Positions 10,250 through 20,639 are shown, counted from the first letter of the stretch. The stretch is DNA of 64,000 bases from Timema cristinae (GCA_039000515.1 JBCFYV010000935.1:58600346-58664345); one strand, 5' to 3'. Numbers and translations are program-made. The notes: generated by a model not told the origin, from the sequence alone.

Positions 10250-10525
10250 ACATGGAAAAAACATCCCCCCTCCTCCGTAAAAAAAACACGATTATTCCTG
10301 TCATTACCGGGCCAACAAGTCTGACTACCTCCTTGTTTTTATTTTCCTGTTGTGCTGCCCTTGACTCTTCCAACCAGTCGTGCGCTTCGTCTTGGTCCGT
10401 TCGGACGGTGGAAGGGGGGGAGAAGGAGGGACTAGTTGCGACATGGGCCGCTGTTGCGCGCTAGCAGCGCCATTTCAAGGCCAGCCAGCCACAACTCATG
10501 GAAAGAAACCGGCTGAGAGAACCAC
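10250..10525. other. GC-richer single-copy-looking patch
   Basis: Contains a palindrome-rich stretch (GCTGTTGCGCGCTAGCAGCGC, 10451 onward, a near-perfect inverted repeat) and a 70-codon frame of no recognised type. Could be a fragment of a structured element or a decayed exon; not called as a gene. Confidence 0.3.
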
Positions 10526-10700
10526 ACGGTGACTCTCAAAATATTTAACACAGGACTTTTTAAAACACAAAAAAGTTTCACATCCTCTTCTTCCCTTTTT
10601 CACAGAAAATTCACCAAAATATGTTTGTAGTCAACACGGTTATTAGCGCCTTCGACCGTGTTCGTGTCACGTAATTGAAATTACCCGAAAACCACCTGTT
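10526..10700. other. no recognised feature
   Basis: AT-rich spacer. Confidence 0.35.
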
Positions 10701-10719
10701 TTCTCCATCCGTGAACACA

Positions 10720-11062
10720 AAATAAAATGGATACCTCATCTGGATTTGAACCAAAATTCATCGACTCAGCCATCGTTCGAATCGCCAACATTCAGAATAA
10801 ACTTAATTTTCTCAAAATTGTAAAATAACAAAAAAAGTTGTAGATGCTTTTTTTGGCTTTCAGCCGGTTCGGGGGTTACCTGCAATATCGCAATATACTG
10901 GATTGTACTATCAGCTATATCGGGGTTCGAATCATGGTCGAGTATTTCTTTTTTACCCCACATGGGGTCCTACTCCCTCCACGTCAATGGTCTTACGTTT
11001 CGTATAAATTCTACTATCCTGATATTATAAATATGTGGATAGCCCGAACGGGTAGTAAGAGA
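10720..11062 (+). mobile_element. SINE with distinct tRNA-like head and the shared tail (family H)
   Basis: Box-B-like GGGGTTCGAATCATGG at about 10922 is followed by T-rich and CCACGTCAATGG blocks and then AGCCCGAACGGGTAGTAAGA, the tail of families A and B. An inverted tRNA-like fragment (TGGATTTGAACC) sits at 10740. Confidence 0.5.
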
Positions 11063-11266
11063 TGTTACACCAAAAGTCAAATGAATATATTTTGTTTTCT
11101 TTTTTATATAAAACTATTCCTTAGCATAAACAAATAAATACAGAACAATAACACTGACAAAATTATATCATATATATGTAACAGCTGTCAAAATTAATAC
11201 CTGAAGAACACATGGCTTGGCGTCTGAATGCACGAAATTATATCTAGTGACTTTTATTAAACAAAA

Positions 11267-11540
11267 GGTGACCTGGTGGTCTAGGGGTAAGGTGTCAGAC
11301 TTCTGTGCTGGCGGCCGGGGTTCAATCCTCGGTCCTGGCACAGATTTATCTGATTTCCAAACCCTTCCTTCACCTCTGACAAGACAACTTGTGAATGTGG
11401 GGAATGCCAGGTCGCCACCGTGGTTCGGATTCCACGTTAAACTGTAGGTCCTCCATTTCATCTCACAATCACCCTACCATTACACATTAGCGTAAGTGCG
11501 TATAACCCGAACGGGTAGTAAGACGCGGTGCTAATAATAA
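11267..11540 (+). mobile_element. SINE A, full length with 12-bp TSD
   Basis: Full structure: GGTGACCTGGTGGTCTAGGG (box A), GGGTTCAATCC (box B), CACAGATTTATCTGATT, CTTCCTTCACCTCTGACAAG, GTGAATGTGGGGAATGCCAG, GTTCGGATTCCACGTTAAAC, CCCTACCATTACACATTAGC and the shared hairpin tail. Flanked by perfect direct repeats TATTAAACAAAA at 11255-11266 and 11541-11552, which fix both ends. Confidence 0.95.
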
Positions 11541-11582
11541 TATTAAACAAAACTTTCATATAAGGTTCTTATTATATAGCTC

Positions 11583-12062
11583 TTAAGAGCGTGCGCGCCT
11601 CACACGCCAATCAACTCTGTGATACAGTCGACTAGAAATAGTACATTTACACCAACACTATTGCACGTGGATCATTTCTGATCCAACATTAATGGAGATA
11701 AAGAGTTAATAGAAGTTCCTAAAACTGAACATTACTGAGATATTAAATGATATTTGGATAAAAATTGCATTGAAAAAGCCGTTTTTTTACCATTTTAGAA
11801 TGGCTAAGCATTGTGCACAAATCTTCATTCTGTCATAATAGGGACACACTGTAGTTATTAACTAGAAACTATGTCAACTTGTCCCCCATCGTCACCGCGG
11901 AAAATTTCGAGTAATCATTCAAATAAGAATGTACTGCACACATTTCTGGCATAACGTAGGTCTATATTTATCTTTTTTCTCCCATACCTCACTCGCACAC
12001 ACACACAAACGTAGATGCTAGCCAAGGGCTGAAGTTGGGCCTTCTATGATGAACGCTCCTAG
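11583..12062 (+). mobile_element. TTAA-flanked MITE, copy 2
   Basis: Begins TTAAGAGCGTGCG and ends GATGAACGCTCCTAG. The interior matches copies at 4630 and 13573 (ACACCAACACTATTGCACGT; TTTTAGAATGGCTAAGC; TGTCCCCCATCGTCA). Confidence 0.75.
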
Positions 12063-12790
12063 GAGTTAGTTATATACGCTACGCAGTTTCATTAGCTCTG
12101 CCTTTTCCTGCGGCATACATTTTTCTTTCCCGCATAACCCTGCATATCCTGCACCCTCTCCCCTCCTTTCAATCGCAGTTCCACAGCTGTCAGGACTTGG
12201 AAATCCTGAGGTTTTGATGTTAAGGAACCGTGTTATATACTCAATTCCCCAAGAGGGCTCTTCAGGGAACTCGAAAACGGTTAGATCATCTCTCCGTCAC
12301 ACAACACATTAGACAATAATAATACGAGAATAGATGACACTCCCAGTATGAATACCCTTAATTTTAGGGCTACAATCAAAATCATTATTTGGCCTCGAGT
12401 TATGTCCACATACCACTTGAACATAGATTTTGAATGACATCCATGAAACACTTTCGGCTGTAGCTCCCTAGGACACAGACAAGGTATACACCAGACACTC
12501 AGCCTCCAGGTTAAGATGGCTGCTGCACTCCTTTGGGAGAGGTTGAGTATTTCAACACGGAGATCGATAGGTACCATCAAGGGGCATTTAAAAAAAGCTA
12601 ATTGTAAACATGGTTTCACTAGAAAGAAGATACAAATATCCTTCTCAAGTCAATAGATTGACTTTCACAAAGCTAGGTTCAGGTAGCGACTCAATCCCCT
12701 ATTCACGCAATATTACCTCATAAAGAGTTTACGCAGACTGAACATTAAGATTACAATGGTTCCTTTATGACAAACACGTTTAAAGTGAGT
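12063..12790. other. no supported gene
   Basis: Holds a 112-codon minus-strand frame (12281-12619) rich in hydrophobic residues. It has no recognisable domain, no plausible start context, and stop-free length near what chance allows. I leave it uncalled. Confidence 0.4.
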
Positions 12791-12819
12791 CTTTTAACAA
12801 TTGCACCTTTTTTTTTAAT

Positions 12820-13045
12820 CGCCACGCCTTACTACCCATTCGGGCTATACTTCTAATGTACTAATTAAATTAATGTGTTAAGGATTAGGAAGGTTTGATT
12901 TAGAGGAGCCCGCTTTTGCGTGGATGGAGAGTGTAAACCCATTTAGGGAAAATCACCCTCAGTACACCCTACCAAGAATCGAACCCCGATCTCCCCATCT
13001 TTGGCAGTTTAGTATAACACGAGAATAGCGCGTTAGAGTAAAGAT
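12820..13045 (-). mobile_element. SINE B
   Basis: Reverse copy with tail CTTACTACCCATTCGGGCTA, TTTGCGTGGATGGAG, CGAACCCCGATCTCCCCAT (box B side) and GCGCGTTAGA near the head. The first bases of the tail are altered (CGCCACGCC). Confidence 0.85.
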
Positions 13046-13572
13046 CATGAGGCAGGCGAGGGGGGTAACTGTACATTTGGAAGTATCACTAAGCAGTGAC
13101 ACTAACAAACCCCAGTGTTGGACTCTACCTAGCTCAAGGAGTTCAACAGAACTTCCGTTAAGATCTGTATCCTTGTCTGCGTGCAAGGGGCAGATAACCA
13201 CTAGCAAGACCCACATGTTTTCATTTCAGGACACAAAAAGAAAAACCGTTAAGCTCGTTCACCATCCTGAGGTTTAAATTGTTCATGATCACACTACTTT
13301 CTCTATATTGTATTGTATAATAACCATCACCGTACTCTGAATGTTCAACCGATGAAAGGTCGACCAGAAACGGTCAACGAGACCCCTCTCAACTCGACGT
13401 GTATGAACTATAGACGAGCCCAGAAAAAGATGCAATCGAAAGTAATAAAAAGAAAATCACTTGGTTGTGTAGCTTTTTATTCTGCTCACGCAGGCAAACA
13501 AAACTTTCTTTACTCTCTCGAGTCCAACTCCTCAGCGAAAGTTATTTCGGAACGTTATTGGAAAGTGATGAG
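13046..13572. other. no supported gene
   Basis: A 91-codon plus frame (13313-13588) runs into the terminal repeat of the following MITE. No recognised domain. Confidence 0.4.
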
Positions 13573-14294
13573 TGTTAGTGCATCATAGCAGGCCCAACTC
13601 AAGCTCCCAGCTCGCGCGAGGCATGACAGTAAAAGGGAAAAGATAAGCTCTAAGATTTGCCAGAAAGGGGTGCAGTACTTTCGTATTTGAACGATTACTC
13701 GAAATTTTTCTCGGCGACGATGGAGGACAAAGCGACCAAGTTTCTTGTTAATAATTACAGTATGTCCCTATTATGACAGAATGAAGATTTGTGCACAATG
13801 CTTATCTGTGAAGCCCATCCTAAAATGGTCAAAAAGGCCTGCTCGACGCTTTTTTTTATTCAAATATCATTTATATCTCAACAATGTTCAGTATTAGGAA
13901 CGTCTATTAGCTCCTTATCTCCATTCATGTTTAGTCAGATATGATCCACATCTAATAGTGTTGGTGTAAATTGGTTGACCTGGTAGTCTAGGGGTCCGGG
14001 GTTCAATCCTCGGTCCCGGCACAGATTTATCTGATTGCCAAACCCTTCCTTCACCTCTGACAAGTCATCTTGTGAATGTGGGGAATGCCAGGCCTCCACC
14101 GTGGTTCGGATCCCACGTTAAACTGTAGATCCTCCATTTCATCTCACAATCACCCTACCATTACACATTAGCGTAAGTGCGTATAACCCGAACGGGTAGT
14201 AATATGCGGTGCTAATTATAATAATAATTTGTGTAAATTTATGATTTCTACTCGACTGTATCAGAGTTGATTGGCATATGATGCACGCTCTTAA
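13573..14294 (-). mobile_element. TTAA-flanked MITE, copy 3, interrupted by SINE A
   Basis: Reverse-oriented third copy, ending in CACGCTCTTAA at 14284-14294. It is split by a SINE A at 13973-14230. Joining the flanks across the 9-bp duplication restores the order seen in the two uninterrupted copies. Confidence 0.85.
13973..14230 (+). mobile_element. SINE A with 9-bp TSD, inside MITE copy 3
   Basis: Direct repeats GTGTAAATT at 13964-13972 and 14231-14239. The head has a deletion between box A (GTAGTCTAGGGG) and the TCCGGGGTTCAATCC box B. The rest is standard. Confidence 0.93.
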
Positions 14295-14299
14295 TATGT

Positions 14300-14500
14300 T
14301 GTTTGATTTTCCTGCATTTGAATGAAGATTCGGTTTTCTTGTTTCCGAATGAACTTTTTTTTTAATTATTCAATCCGGAGATTTTACTGAAAGTCGGAGT
14401 TTAAATAAATGGTTTGAATAAATCTTACATTAAAAATAATATGGTATCCAAGACTAGTTAAATATTCGGATTTATTTTTATATTTTGCCTTAAAACCTAA
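14300..14500. other. no recognised feature
   Basis: AT-rich spacer. Confidence 0.35.
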
Positions 14501-14504
14501 TATT

Positions 14505-14692
14505 AAGGTATCTCTACTGAGCTAAGGGTCCAGGGTTTTACTCCCGGCATGCCCAAAAATTTATCATTGATGAAAAAACGGGTTTACCCTTTCACAGTGC
14601 AAAATTAACGGCCGGGGGACTGGATGTTGTGCCTATCCTAGTCTTTAAAGTTAGATTATAATCTGTATGAAGTTACGACATGCCTAGCCAGC
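14505..14692 (+). mobile_element. SINE E
   Basis: GAGCTAAGGGTCCAGGG, TTTATCATTGATGAAAAAAC, TTTACCCTTTCACAGTG and GGACTGGATGTTGTGCC blocks in the same order as the copy at 8590. Confidence 0.68.
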
Positions 14693-15170
14693 CGGGAGTG
14701 GGGAACATATTATTATATTTGACTTGAATAAAAAACTGACCCAGACCACAGGTTGTAAAACAGTGATGGATATAAAACAACTATAGATTTAAATGAGGAA
14801 ACATATGAGTGTTAAAAAGTACTAGCGAAGTAAGTCTTGGAATTCTACTGCGTAGAAATACAAATTGGCTTGGGGTGTTGGTATTATATTAGACATTTGT
14901 GTGAGAAATTCTTTGTTAATGGCATAGAAAAGATATTTACTACTCACTCCTCCTCTTTTTATTTGCTGTCATCTTACAGAGCTTACTAAAATTGTAAAGA
15001 CGTGTTGTTTTTTTTGTACTCTCCAACGTAGTTGTCAAAGTTTCTTCTTCTAGGAATTCTAAATGAATGCGCACATTTAAAAACAAGTGTTTTTTTTAGC
15101 TGCGCAGTACTAGAAGTTTCGTGTTTCTCATCTTCAGTAACTGAAGATACGTCCAAATATTTTAGTAACA
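14693..15170. other. no recognised feature
   Basis: AT-rich spacer. Short overlapping frames on both strands near 15.0-15.2 kb are not supported. Confidence 0.35.
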
Positions 15171-15174
15171 AAGG

Positions 15175-15478
15175 GGTGACCTGGTGGTCAAGGGTAAGGT
15201 GTCAGACTTCTGTGTTGGGGTCAGGGGTTCAATCCTCGGTCCCGGCACAGATTTATCTGATTACCAAACCCTTCCTTCACCTCTGACAAGACATCTTGTG
15301 AATGTGGGGAATGCCAGGCCTCCACCGTAGTTCGGATTCCATGTTAAACTGTAGGTCCTTCATTTCATCTCACAATCACCCTACCATTCATTACACATTA
15401 GCGTAAGTGCGTATAACCCGAACGGGTAGTAAGACGCGGTGCTAATAATAATAATAAGAAGAAGAAGAAGAAGAAGTA
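15175..15478 (+). mobile_element. SINE A, full length, with mixed (AAT)n(AAG)n tail
   Basis: Head GGTGACCTGGTGGTCAAGGG, box B GGGTTCAATCC, full body and shared tail. The 3' tail changes from AAT to AAG units, a secondary microsatellite expansion. A small ATTC duplication lies in the CCCTACCATTCATTACAC region. Confidence 0.92.
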
Positions 15479-15499
15479 GTTTCTGGTAGATCCTTTCTC

Positions 15500-15740
15500 T
15501 TTGGGAAGGGTTTCATCCAGTGTTGCCAACTTTATGATCTGGATACTACTTTTGATATAATTTCCCCACGTGTACAATCCAATTTTAGGATATTTTCTAA
15601 AAGTAATATCCTTTGGCCCTTTTATCTAGTAACAAAATTTTACTTTTTTTTTTTATGAAACTCGCAGGGCTTATCAATATAATGCCAGAAAGTATCATCC
15701 TACCGGTCAAAATACAATCCATTTGAAGTCCATGTACAAT
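15500..15740. other. no recognised feature
   Basis: AT-rich spacer. Confidence 0.35.
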
Positions 15741-15744
15741 CGCT

Positions 15745-15856
15745 AGATACTATAGACTTGGTTTCATCTGACAACTAGAAAAGTCTACTTTCAAGTCATG
15801 TTATCCAAAGCTGTCCCTTTTGATAGATGTAGGTAATAATTATTAAATAAAACCTC
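15745..15856. repeat. repeat P
   Basis: TCATCTGACAACTAGAAAAG, CAAGTCATGTTATCC and AGCTGTCCCTTTTGATAG match other P copies. Confidence 0.6.
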
Positions 15857-16108
15857 TTCAGTGGTCAAATGCCCTAACGCCTCACTTACTCACATGATAT
15901 ATTTATTGAACTGCCGATGACTGCGAGATTAGGGTTTAAATCTCGGTCGGGTGTAGTGAGGCTTGAGGGTGTTTTTTTTCCTAAATGTTTTCTTCCACTC
16001 TCCTTTCATGCAAATGCGGGTAGACTTTTTCTAAATTAAACCACATCATAATAATTAATACAAATGCCTATAGCCCTGAACGGGTGTAGCAAGATGTGGT
16101 GCTAAAAA
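15857..16108 (+). mobile_element. SINE B
   Basis: CTGCCGATGACTGCGAGATT, box-B-like GGGTTTAAATCTCGG, CATGCAAATGCGGGTAGAC and tail CTGAACGGGTGTAGCAAGAT then GGTGCTAAAAAA. Confidence 0.82.
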
Positions 16109-16184
16109 AACTTTAAAATAACACTAATTATATTCTAAAATAAAATAATTGAATACAGAGAAATTGTTTATTTACTAAAAGGTT

Positions 16185-16262
16185 CTTCTTATGAAAGTTG
16201 ATTACTTTAATGTCTTAATACGTCAATCCATGCATTCTGCAGCTGTCACTTTTTACCGTGTC
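16185..16262. repeat. repeat P
   Basis: AATACGTCAATCCATGC and CTGCAGCTGTCACTTTTTA are family blocks in reverse orientation relative to 49.46 kb. Confidence 0.55.
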
Positions 16263-16264
16263 TG

Positions 16265-16459
16265 TGTGCACCTCGTCTTACTACCCGTCTGGTTATCCGT
16301 ATACTTATATAATGTTAAGGATGAGTACGGTAGAGTTTAGAGGAAGTGTACCCACATTTACGTGGAGGGAGGGTGAAAAATAATTTTGGAGAAACCACCC
16401 TACCAGGATTCAAACCTTTATTATTATTATTATTATTATTATTATATTTATTATTATTA

Positions 16460-16495
<36 letters not shown>

Positions 16496-16790
16496 GCACC
16501 GCGTCTTACTACCCGTTCGGGTTATACGCACTTACGCTAATGTGTAATGGTAGGGTGATTGTGAGATGAAATGAAGGACCTACAGTTTTACGTGGAATTC
16601 GAACCACGGTGGCGGCCTGGCATTCCACACATTCACAAGATGTCTTGTCAGAGGTGTAGGAAGGGTTTGGAAATCAGATAAATCTGTGTCGGAACACGAG
16701 GATTGAACCCCGGCCGCCAGCATAGAAGTCTGACACCTTACCCCTAGACCGCCAGGTCACCTTTAGCCACTGAAGCGGGTAAGAATTATG
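16265..16790 (-). mobile_element. SINE B, interrupted by SINE A
   Basis: 3' part at 16265-16420 (CGTCTTACTACCCGTCTGG ... ACCAGGATTCAAACC) and a remnant of the 5' end at 16770-16785 (AGCCACTGAAGCGGGT). The interval between is a SINE A plus its tail. The region between box B and the head was lost on insertion or later. Confidence 0.7.
16421..16766 (-). mobile_element. SINE A, full length with long (TTA)n tail
   Basis: Complete reverse copy: tail microsatellite to 16494, then GCACCGCGTCTTACTACCCG through to CCTAGACCGCCAGGTCACC. Inserted in SINE B. Confidence 0.93.
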
Positions 16791-16796
16791 TTTTTT

Positions 16797-16975
16797 TTTA
16801 ATCACCGCGTCCTACCCCCTGTTCAGGTGGTACGCGTAAGAGTTTTAGTTGAAAACTGTTTGGGAAAAACGCCTTTCACTACACCCAAACAGTTTTCGAA
16901 CCCCGACCTCTTTATTACCAGTATATTAGACCAAGTGAGGTTGACGTCGTAGCCCATGTGTCCATCATTTCAGGT
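16797..16975 (-). mobile_element. SINE B-like, strongly diverged
   Basis: AATCACCGCGTCCTACCCCC at the tail end, TTTTCGAACCCCGACCTC (box B side) and ATATTAGACCAAGTGAGG toward the head. Confidence 0.6.
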
Positions 16976-17039
16976 TTGGCTCTAATTAATAATTTTTAAA
17001 CTCATCTAAAATTTTAAAATAAATATAATATGATTTTAA

Positions 17040-17184
17040 AATGTGGGGAATGCCAGGCCTCCACCGTGGTTCGGATTCCACGTTAAACTGTAGGTCCTCC
17101 ATTTCATCTCACAATCACCCTACCATCACACATTAGCGTAAGTTCGTATAATCCGAACGGGTAGTAAGACGCGGTGATAATAAT
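17040..17184 (+). mobile_element. SINE A, headless, 13-bp TSD
   Basis: Starts ATGTGGGGAATGCCAGG and ends in (ATA)n. Flanked by perfect repeats AATATGATTTTAA at 17027-17039 and 17185-17197, so the truncation happened at insertion. Confidence 0.95.
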
Positions 17185-17429
17185 AATATGATTTTAATAA
17201 AGATCGTATACACTGTAAAAATGTTAATATGTTTTTATAATCAACATTTTCAGGCCTGTCCATGCCGTGGTAGAAAGTGCCATGCTCTGATGTTTGAATG
17301 TATCCGGTTGTAATCCCGGATGTACACATCAAGAGGAGATAATCTGGGTAACATAATATTGAGTAGGTTCCTAGCGCTAATCACACGAGAGTCGTAAGCG
17401 TCTGAAAAAACCTATACATCTCTTCTCTC

Positions 17430-17453
17430 TTTTTTTTTTTTTTTTTTTTTTTT
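17430..17453. repeat. poly(T) tract
   Basis: 24 uninterrupted T residues. Could mark the poly(A) end of a minus-strand retroposon, but no source sequence is recognised. Confidence 0.8.
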
Positions 17454-17950
17454 GCGTATCCCCCAGTGGCGTCATCTCACGGATGCGTAAAGAGGCGGAC
17501 TAAAAAAAAACATACAAATTTGCTCTCTTTTCTAAACGCCAACAAGTTTTGTTTACAGGAACATCACGTTTTTTTTAACTAAACACATGAACTATATAAA
17601 TACAAATAATCTACAGTCTAATTTTCACAAGAAGGACCTTCTTATTTTACACATTTATTTTTACATATTAATATGTTAATTCATTTTATATACAACTATC
17701 ACTTTTGATAGTTATCAATACCTATAAAATGACAATAATAATATAGTTGAATGTCATAAATATTTTTGTATTTATAAAATTCCCTTCCTATGAAATTGAA
17801 CTATACGCCCCGACTACAAACTAACCTAGGACTAGGATAATACATCAAACATAAGCATCGAGTGTACAAATATTCCAATTCAATTGTTTATCTAGTTTTT
17901 TTCCTCGCCCTTAAGGTGTGAGGGAAGGGCACGCGAGAGAAGGCCGCGAG
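17454..17950. other. no supported gene
   Basis: CAGTGGCGTCATCTCACGG at 17464 resembles a hAT end but no partner was found. The rest is AT-rich. Confidence 0.35.
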
Positions 17951-17954
17951 ATGA

Positions 17955-18262
17955 AGCCAATGTTTTGCAGTTTTTATAGCAAATTTTTGTTTGCCAAAAT
18001 AAACATTGCTCCAGTATAAACATAATTTAATTTTCTTGGTGACCTCAGCAATTATTAAATATCTGTCAAGGGTGTCCTGAAATCTTTTTCTCTTCATTTA
18101 AAAAGTTTCTCATCCAATACCGTTATGTTCATGACAGATATTCAACAACTGTTGATATCACCATGTGAAGACAGTTAAACTTTATGTATGTACTGAAGCA
18201 ATATTTTATTTATTTTGGCCGAAAAAAAAGTTTTACCATAAAAACTGCAAAAAACACTGACC
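17955..18262. mobile_element. foldback MITE, copy 1
   Basis: The left arm TTGCAGTTTTTATAGCAAAT...CCAAAATAAACATTGCTCCAG is mirrored at the right by ACTGAAGCAATATTTTATTT...TACCATAAAAACTGCAAA. The loop contains CATGACAGATATTCAACAAC and TGTTGATATCACCATG. Related copies at 54.4 and 57.4 kb. Confidence 0.7.
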
Positions 18263-18394
18263 TTTTGTTTCATTTGTTTACACTTTATACCTATAATACC
18301 AAAGACCGCTTTTGTGTCATCTTATATTTTCAACCAACTAACAATAATAATAATAAATATAAAAAAAGCCAATTAGTTAATTATTATTAATCTT

Positions 18395-18650
18395 TTTATC
18401 ACTGCTTCTTACTTCTCGTTTAGACTATGAGATGATAATCACTCTAATGGGGTAGGGATGAGAAGGGAGGCATTTTAAAGGTAGTATACCAGCATTTTCA
18501 TAGAACGAGAGTGGGAAACCATTTAGGGGAAAACTATCCTCAGTAGACCCAACCGAGATTCTAACCCCTATCTCCCCGTCATCTCTAGGTCATTCTAACA
18601 CGAGGGTGACGCTTTAGACCGTTCGGCCACTGAAGCAGGCTATTAGGTAA
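18395..18650 (-). mobile_element. SINE B
   Basis: AACCCCTATCTCCCCGTCAT, TTAGACCGTTCGGCCACTGA (head) and AACCATTTAGGGGAAAAC blocks. The tail is diverged (TCACTGCTTCTTACTTCTCG). Confidence 0.82.
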
Positions 18651-19290
18651 TTATAATTTGACCGGATCATTCTATGCCTTTAGTCAGCATCCCTGGCCAC
18701 ACAGTTCAGGGCTCTAATTTAAACCGGAACCACTCTCTATCTAAAGGTATCTTTCATTCTCCCCACCAAACCCCCTCCTTCTTCTGTTTCAAGACGGTTG
18801 TTCAGTAGTTTAACTTATTAACACACCTCACGCCATCTAGTCTTGTGATGAAAGTTACAGATGCAAAAGTTAGTTATTCGTGAAACTCCCTGTGAGGGAG
18901 AAAGAAAGCGTTTTTACACACCTAGACGTAGATTGAAAGGTGTTTGGAAAATTTGATGGTCAGAGTGTCATAGGTATACAACCTTTCGAGGGTCCAAAGC
19001 AAACCTAATATACCGCGTATAAAAGTCGGTTAAAAGGTATAACTGCCAGCTACAGTTCAATTTTACTAGAAAGAGTCTTATCTGATGGTATAAAAGTTAT
19101 TTGATTTACTTTAACGCATTCATGTTTTTTTTTATCCCTTCCCCCCACTAATTCGATGCAACTACTATAAATTACCCTCCTCAACTCTAGCCTATTAAGC
19201 CGTTAAATCGCTAACGTGTTAAGTCTACAATGTATGTATTGAAAATAAATAAAGTGAAATCATCCAGCGAAGAGAAACAGAATAGATCAA
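18651..19290. other. no recognised feature
   Basis: No gene, repeat or RNA signal seen. Confidence 0.4.
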
Positions 19291-19296
19291 GGTTAA

Positions 19297-19520
19297 ATCA
19301 CCGCTAGGAGACGTTATAAACGCTCAAACTATTGTTTTATCACAGCTTGAAGGCATTAGATACGCTTAAACGGGTTATATCGTATCTTGGAGACGTTAGA
19401 AACGCTCTTACACGTTATATCGTATCTTGGAGACGTTAGAAACGCTCTTACCACTGTTATATCGTATCTTAGAAACGCTCGAACTCCTGATAAAACACCG
19501 CTTGGAGACAGGAAAAACAC
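19297..19520. repeat. degenerate tandem repeat, about 40-46 bp unit
   Basis: Five variants of TTGGAGACGTTAGAAACGCT followed by a CTTATATCG-like spacer (cores near 19307, 19350, 19389, 19430, 19468, 19500). The centre units are nearly identical and the edges decayed. Confidence 0.8.
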
Positions 19521-19555
19521 GAAGACTAAAGTCCGTTCAGCTTAGAAATTGTTTT

Positions 19556-19625
19556 CTGAAAGGCCTTTTTCCCTACCAGAAATCTATTATATAGTAGGAT
19601 ATTGGTAGGAGAAAAAACCTTTCAG
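19556..19625. mobile_element. 70-bp foldback mini-element
   Basis: CTGAAAGG at the left and CCTTTCAG at the right, with inner arms CCTACCA/TGGTAGG around TATTATATAGTA. Matches the pair at 3976-4130. Confidence 0.75.
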
Positions 19626-20084
19626 AGAGTAATTCCTACCGTGAATGGAGTATATGTACTATGGAACAGCACATAAAATCAGGCCCACATGGCTCATGCT
19701 AGTGTTGTCATCCATCCTGAGCACAAAAACTAGCCTCGTTGACATTTCCAACTGGTCCCGAAGAGATGTAACAACACGTCTCAGCGTGTTGAAACATCTG
19801 GCAACACCGTTTGACTGCTGGGTTTATCACACACATGTGCGTGTTCTATCGCTGGTTGGAAGGGGGGGGAGGGGGGGGGGATAGTGCGGGGTTTGATTCC
19901 GTGTGCGTCATCTTAGAATAACCTGAACGCCACTGTCTTTGCTGTAGATAATTCTCGTAGGAAGGTAATTCTAGAGAATACAACCATATATTTTTATGGA
20001 CACCATTGATAACCTTTTGCTGTATTATTCATTTTTTTTGCACCACGTCTTATTGATCTCCACGTCATCGGCAGTCTAGTCTAC
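19626..20084. other. no supported gene
   Basis: Contains a 79-codon plus frame (19645-19884) ending in a G-run. Unrecognised and not called. Confidence 0.4.
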
Positions 20085-20085
20085 T

Positions 20086-20372
20086 ATAGGTGACATGGTG
20101 GTCTAGGGGTAAGGTGTCGGACCTCTGTGCTGAGGGTCCGGGGCTCAATCCTCGGTCCCGGCACTGATTTATCTGATTGCCAAACCCTTCCTTCACCTCT
20201 GACAAGACATCTTGTGAATATGGTGGTTCGGATTCCACGTTAAACTGTAGGTCCTTCATTTCATCTCACAATCACCCTACCATTACACATTAGTGTAAGT
20301 GCGTATAACCCGAACGGGTAGTAAGACGTGGTGCTAATAATAATAATAATAATAATATTATAATAATAATAA
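20086..20372 (+). mobile_element. SINE A with internal deletion
   Basis: Head GGTGACATGGTGGTCTAGGG, box B altered to GGGCTCAATCC, body deleted for the AATGCCAGGCCTCCACCG block (reads GTGAATATGGTGGTTCGG), tail and (TAA)n intact. Confidence 0.9.
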
Positions 20373-20639
20373 TTTGATAGAATCTGCCCATTTTCTGATT
20401 GCGAAGTAAAATAGGAATACAGTAATTGTAGGGGGAGGTGAGTTGGGGTGGTAGAAATTAAATGATTTCTTTTAAATATTTACTCCTTTACTATACATTA
20501 TTTTATTTTGGAAATAAAACATCGGCTACAAAGCAATAACAAGTGAAAATAGAACGTCAAATGGATTACATTATAAATTCAGTAAATATTATATATTGGA
20601 TATGTACCGGCTTGTTTATTTTAAAACACATTTGTTAAA

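Noticed and set aside
12281..12619. 112-codon hydrophobic minus-strand frame
   Set aside because: No recognisable family, no promoter or splice support, and length achievable by chance. Worth a blastp, but not supported from sequence alone.
13313..13588. 91-codon plus-strand frame
   Set aside because: Ends inside the terminal repeat of a MITE; no recognised motif.
17430..17453. Processed pseudogene signalled by poly(T)
   Set aside because: No gene-like sequence lies on the expected side. The same holds for the tracts at 53737 and 54942.
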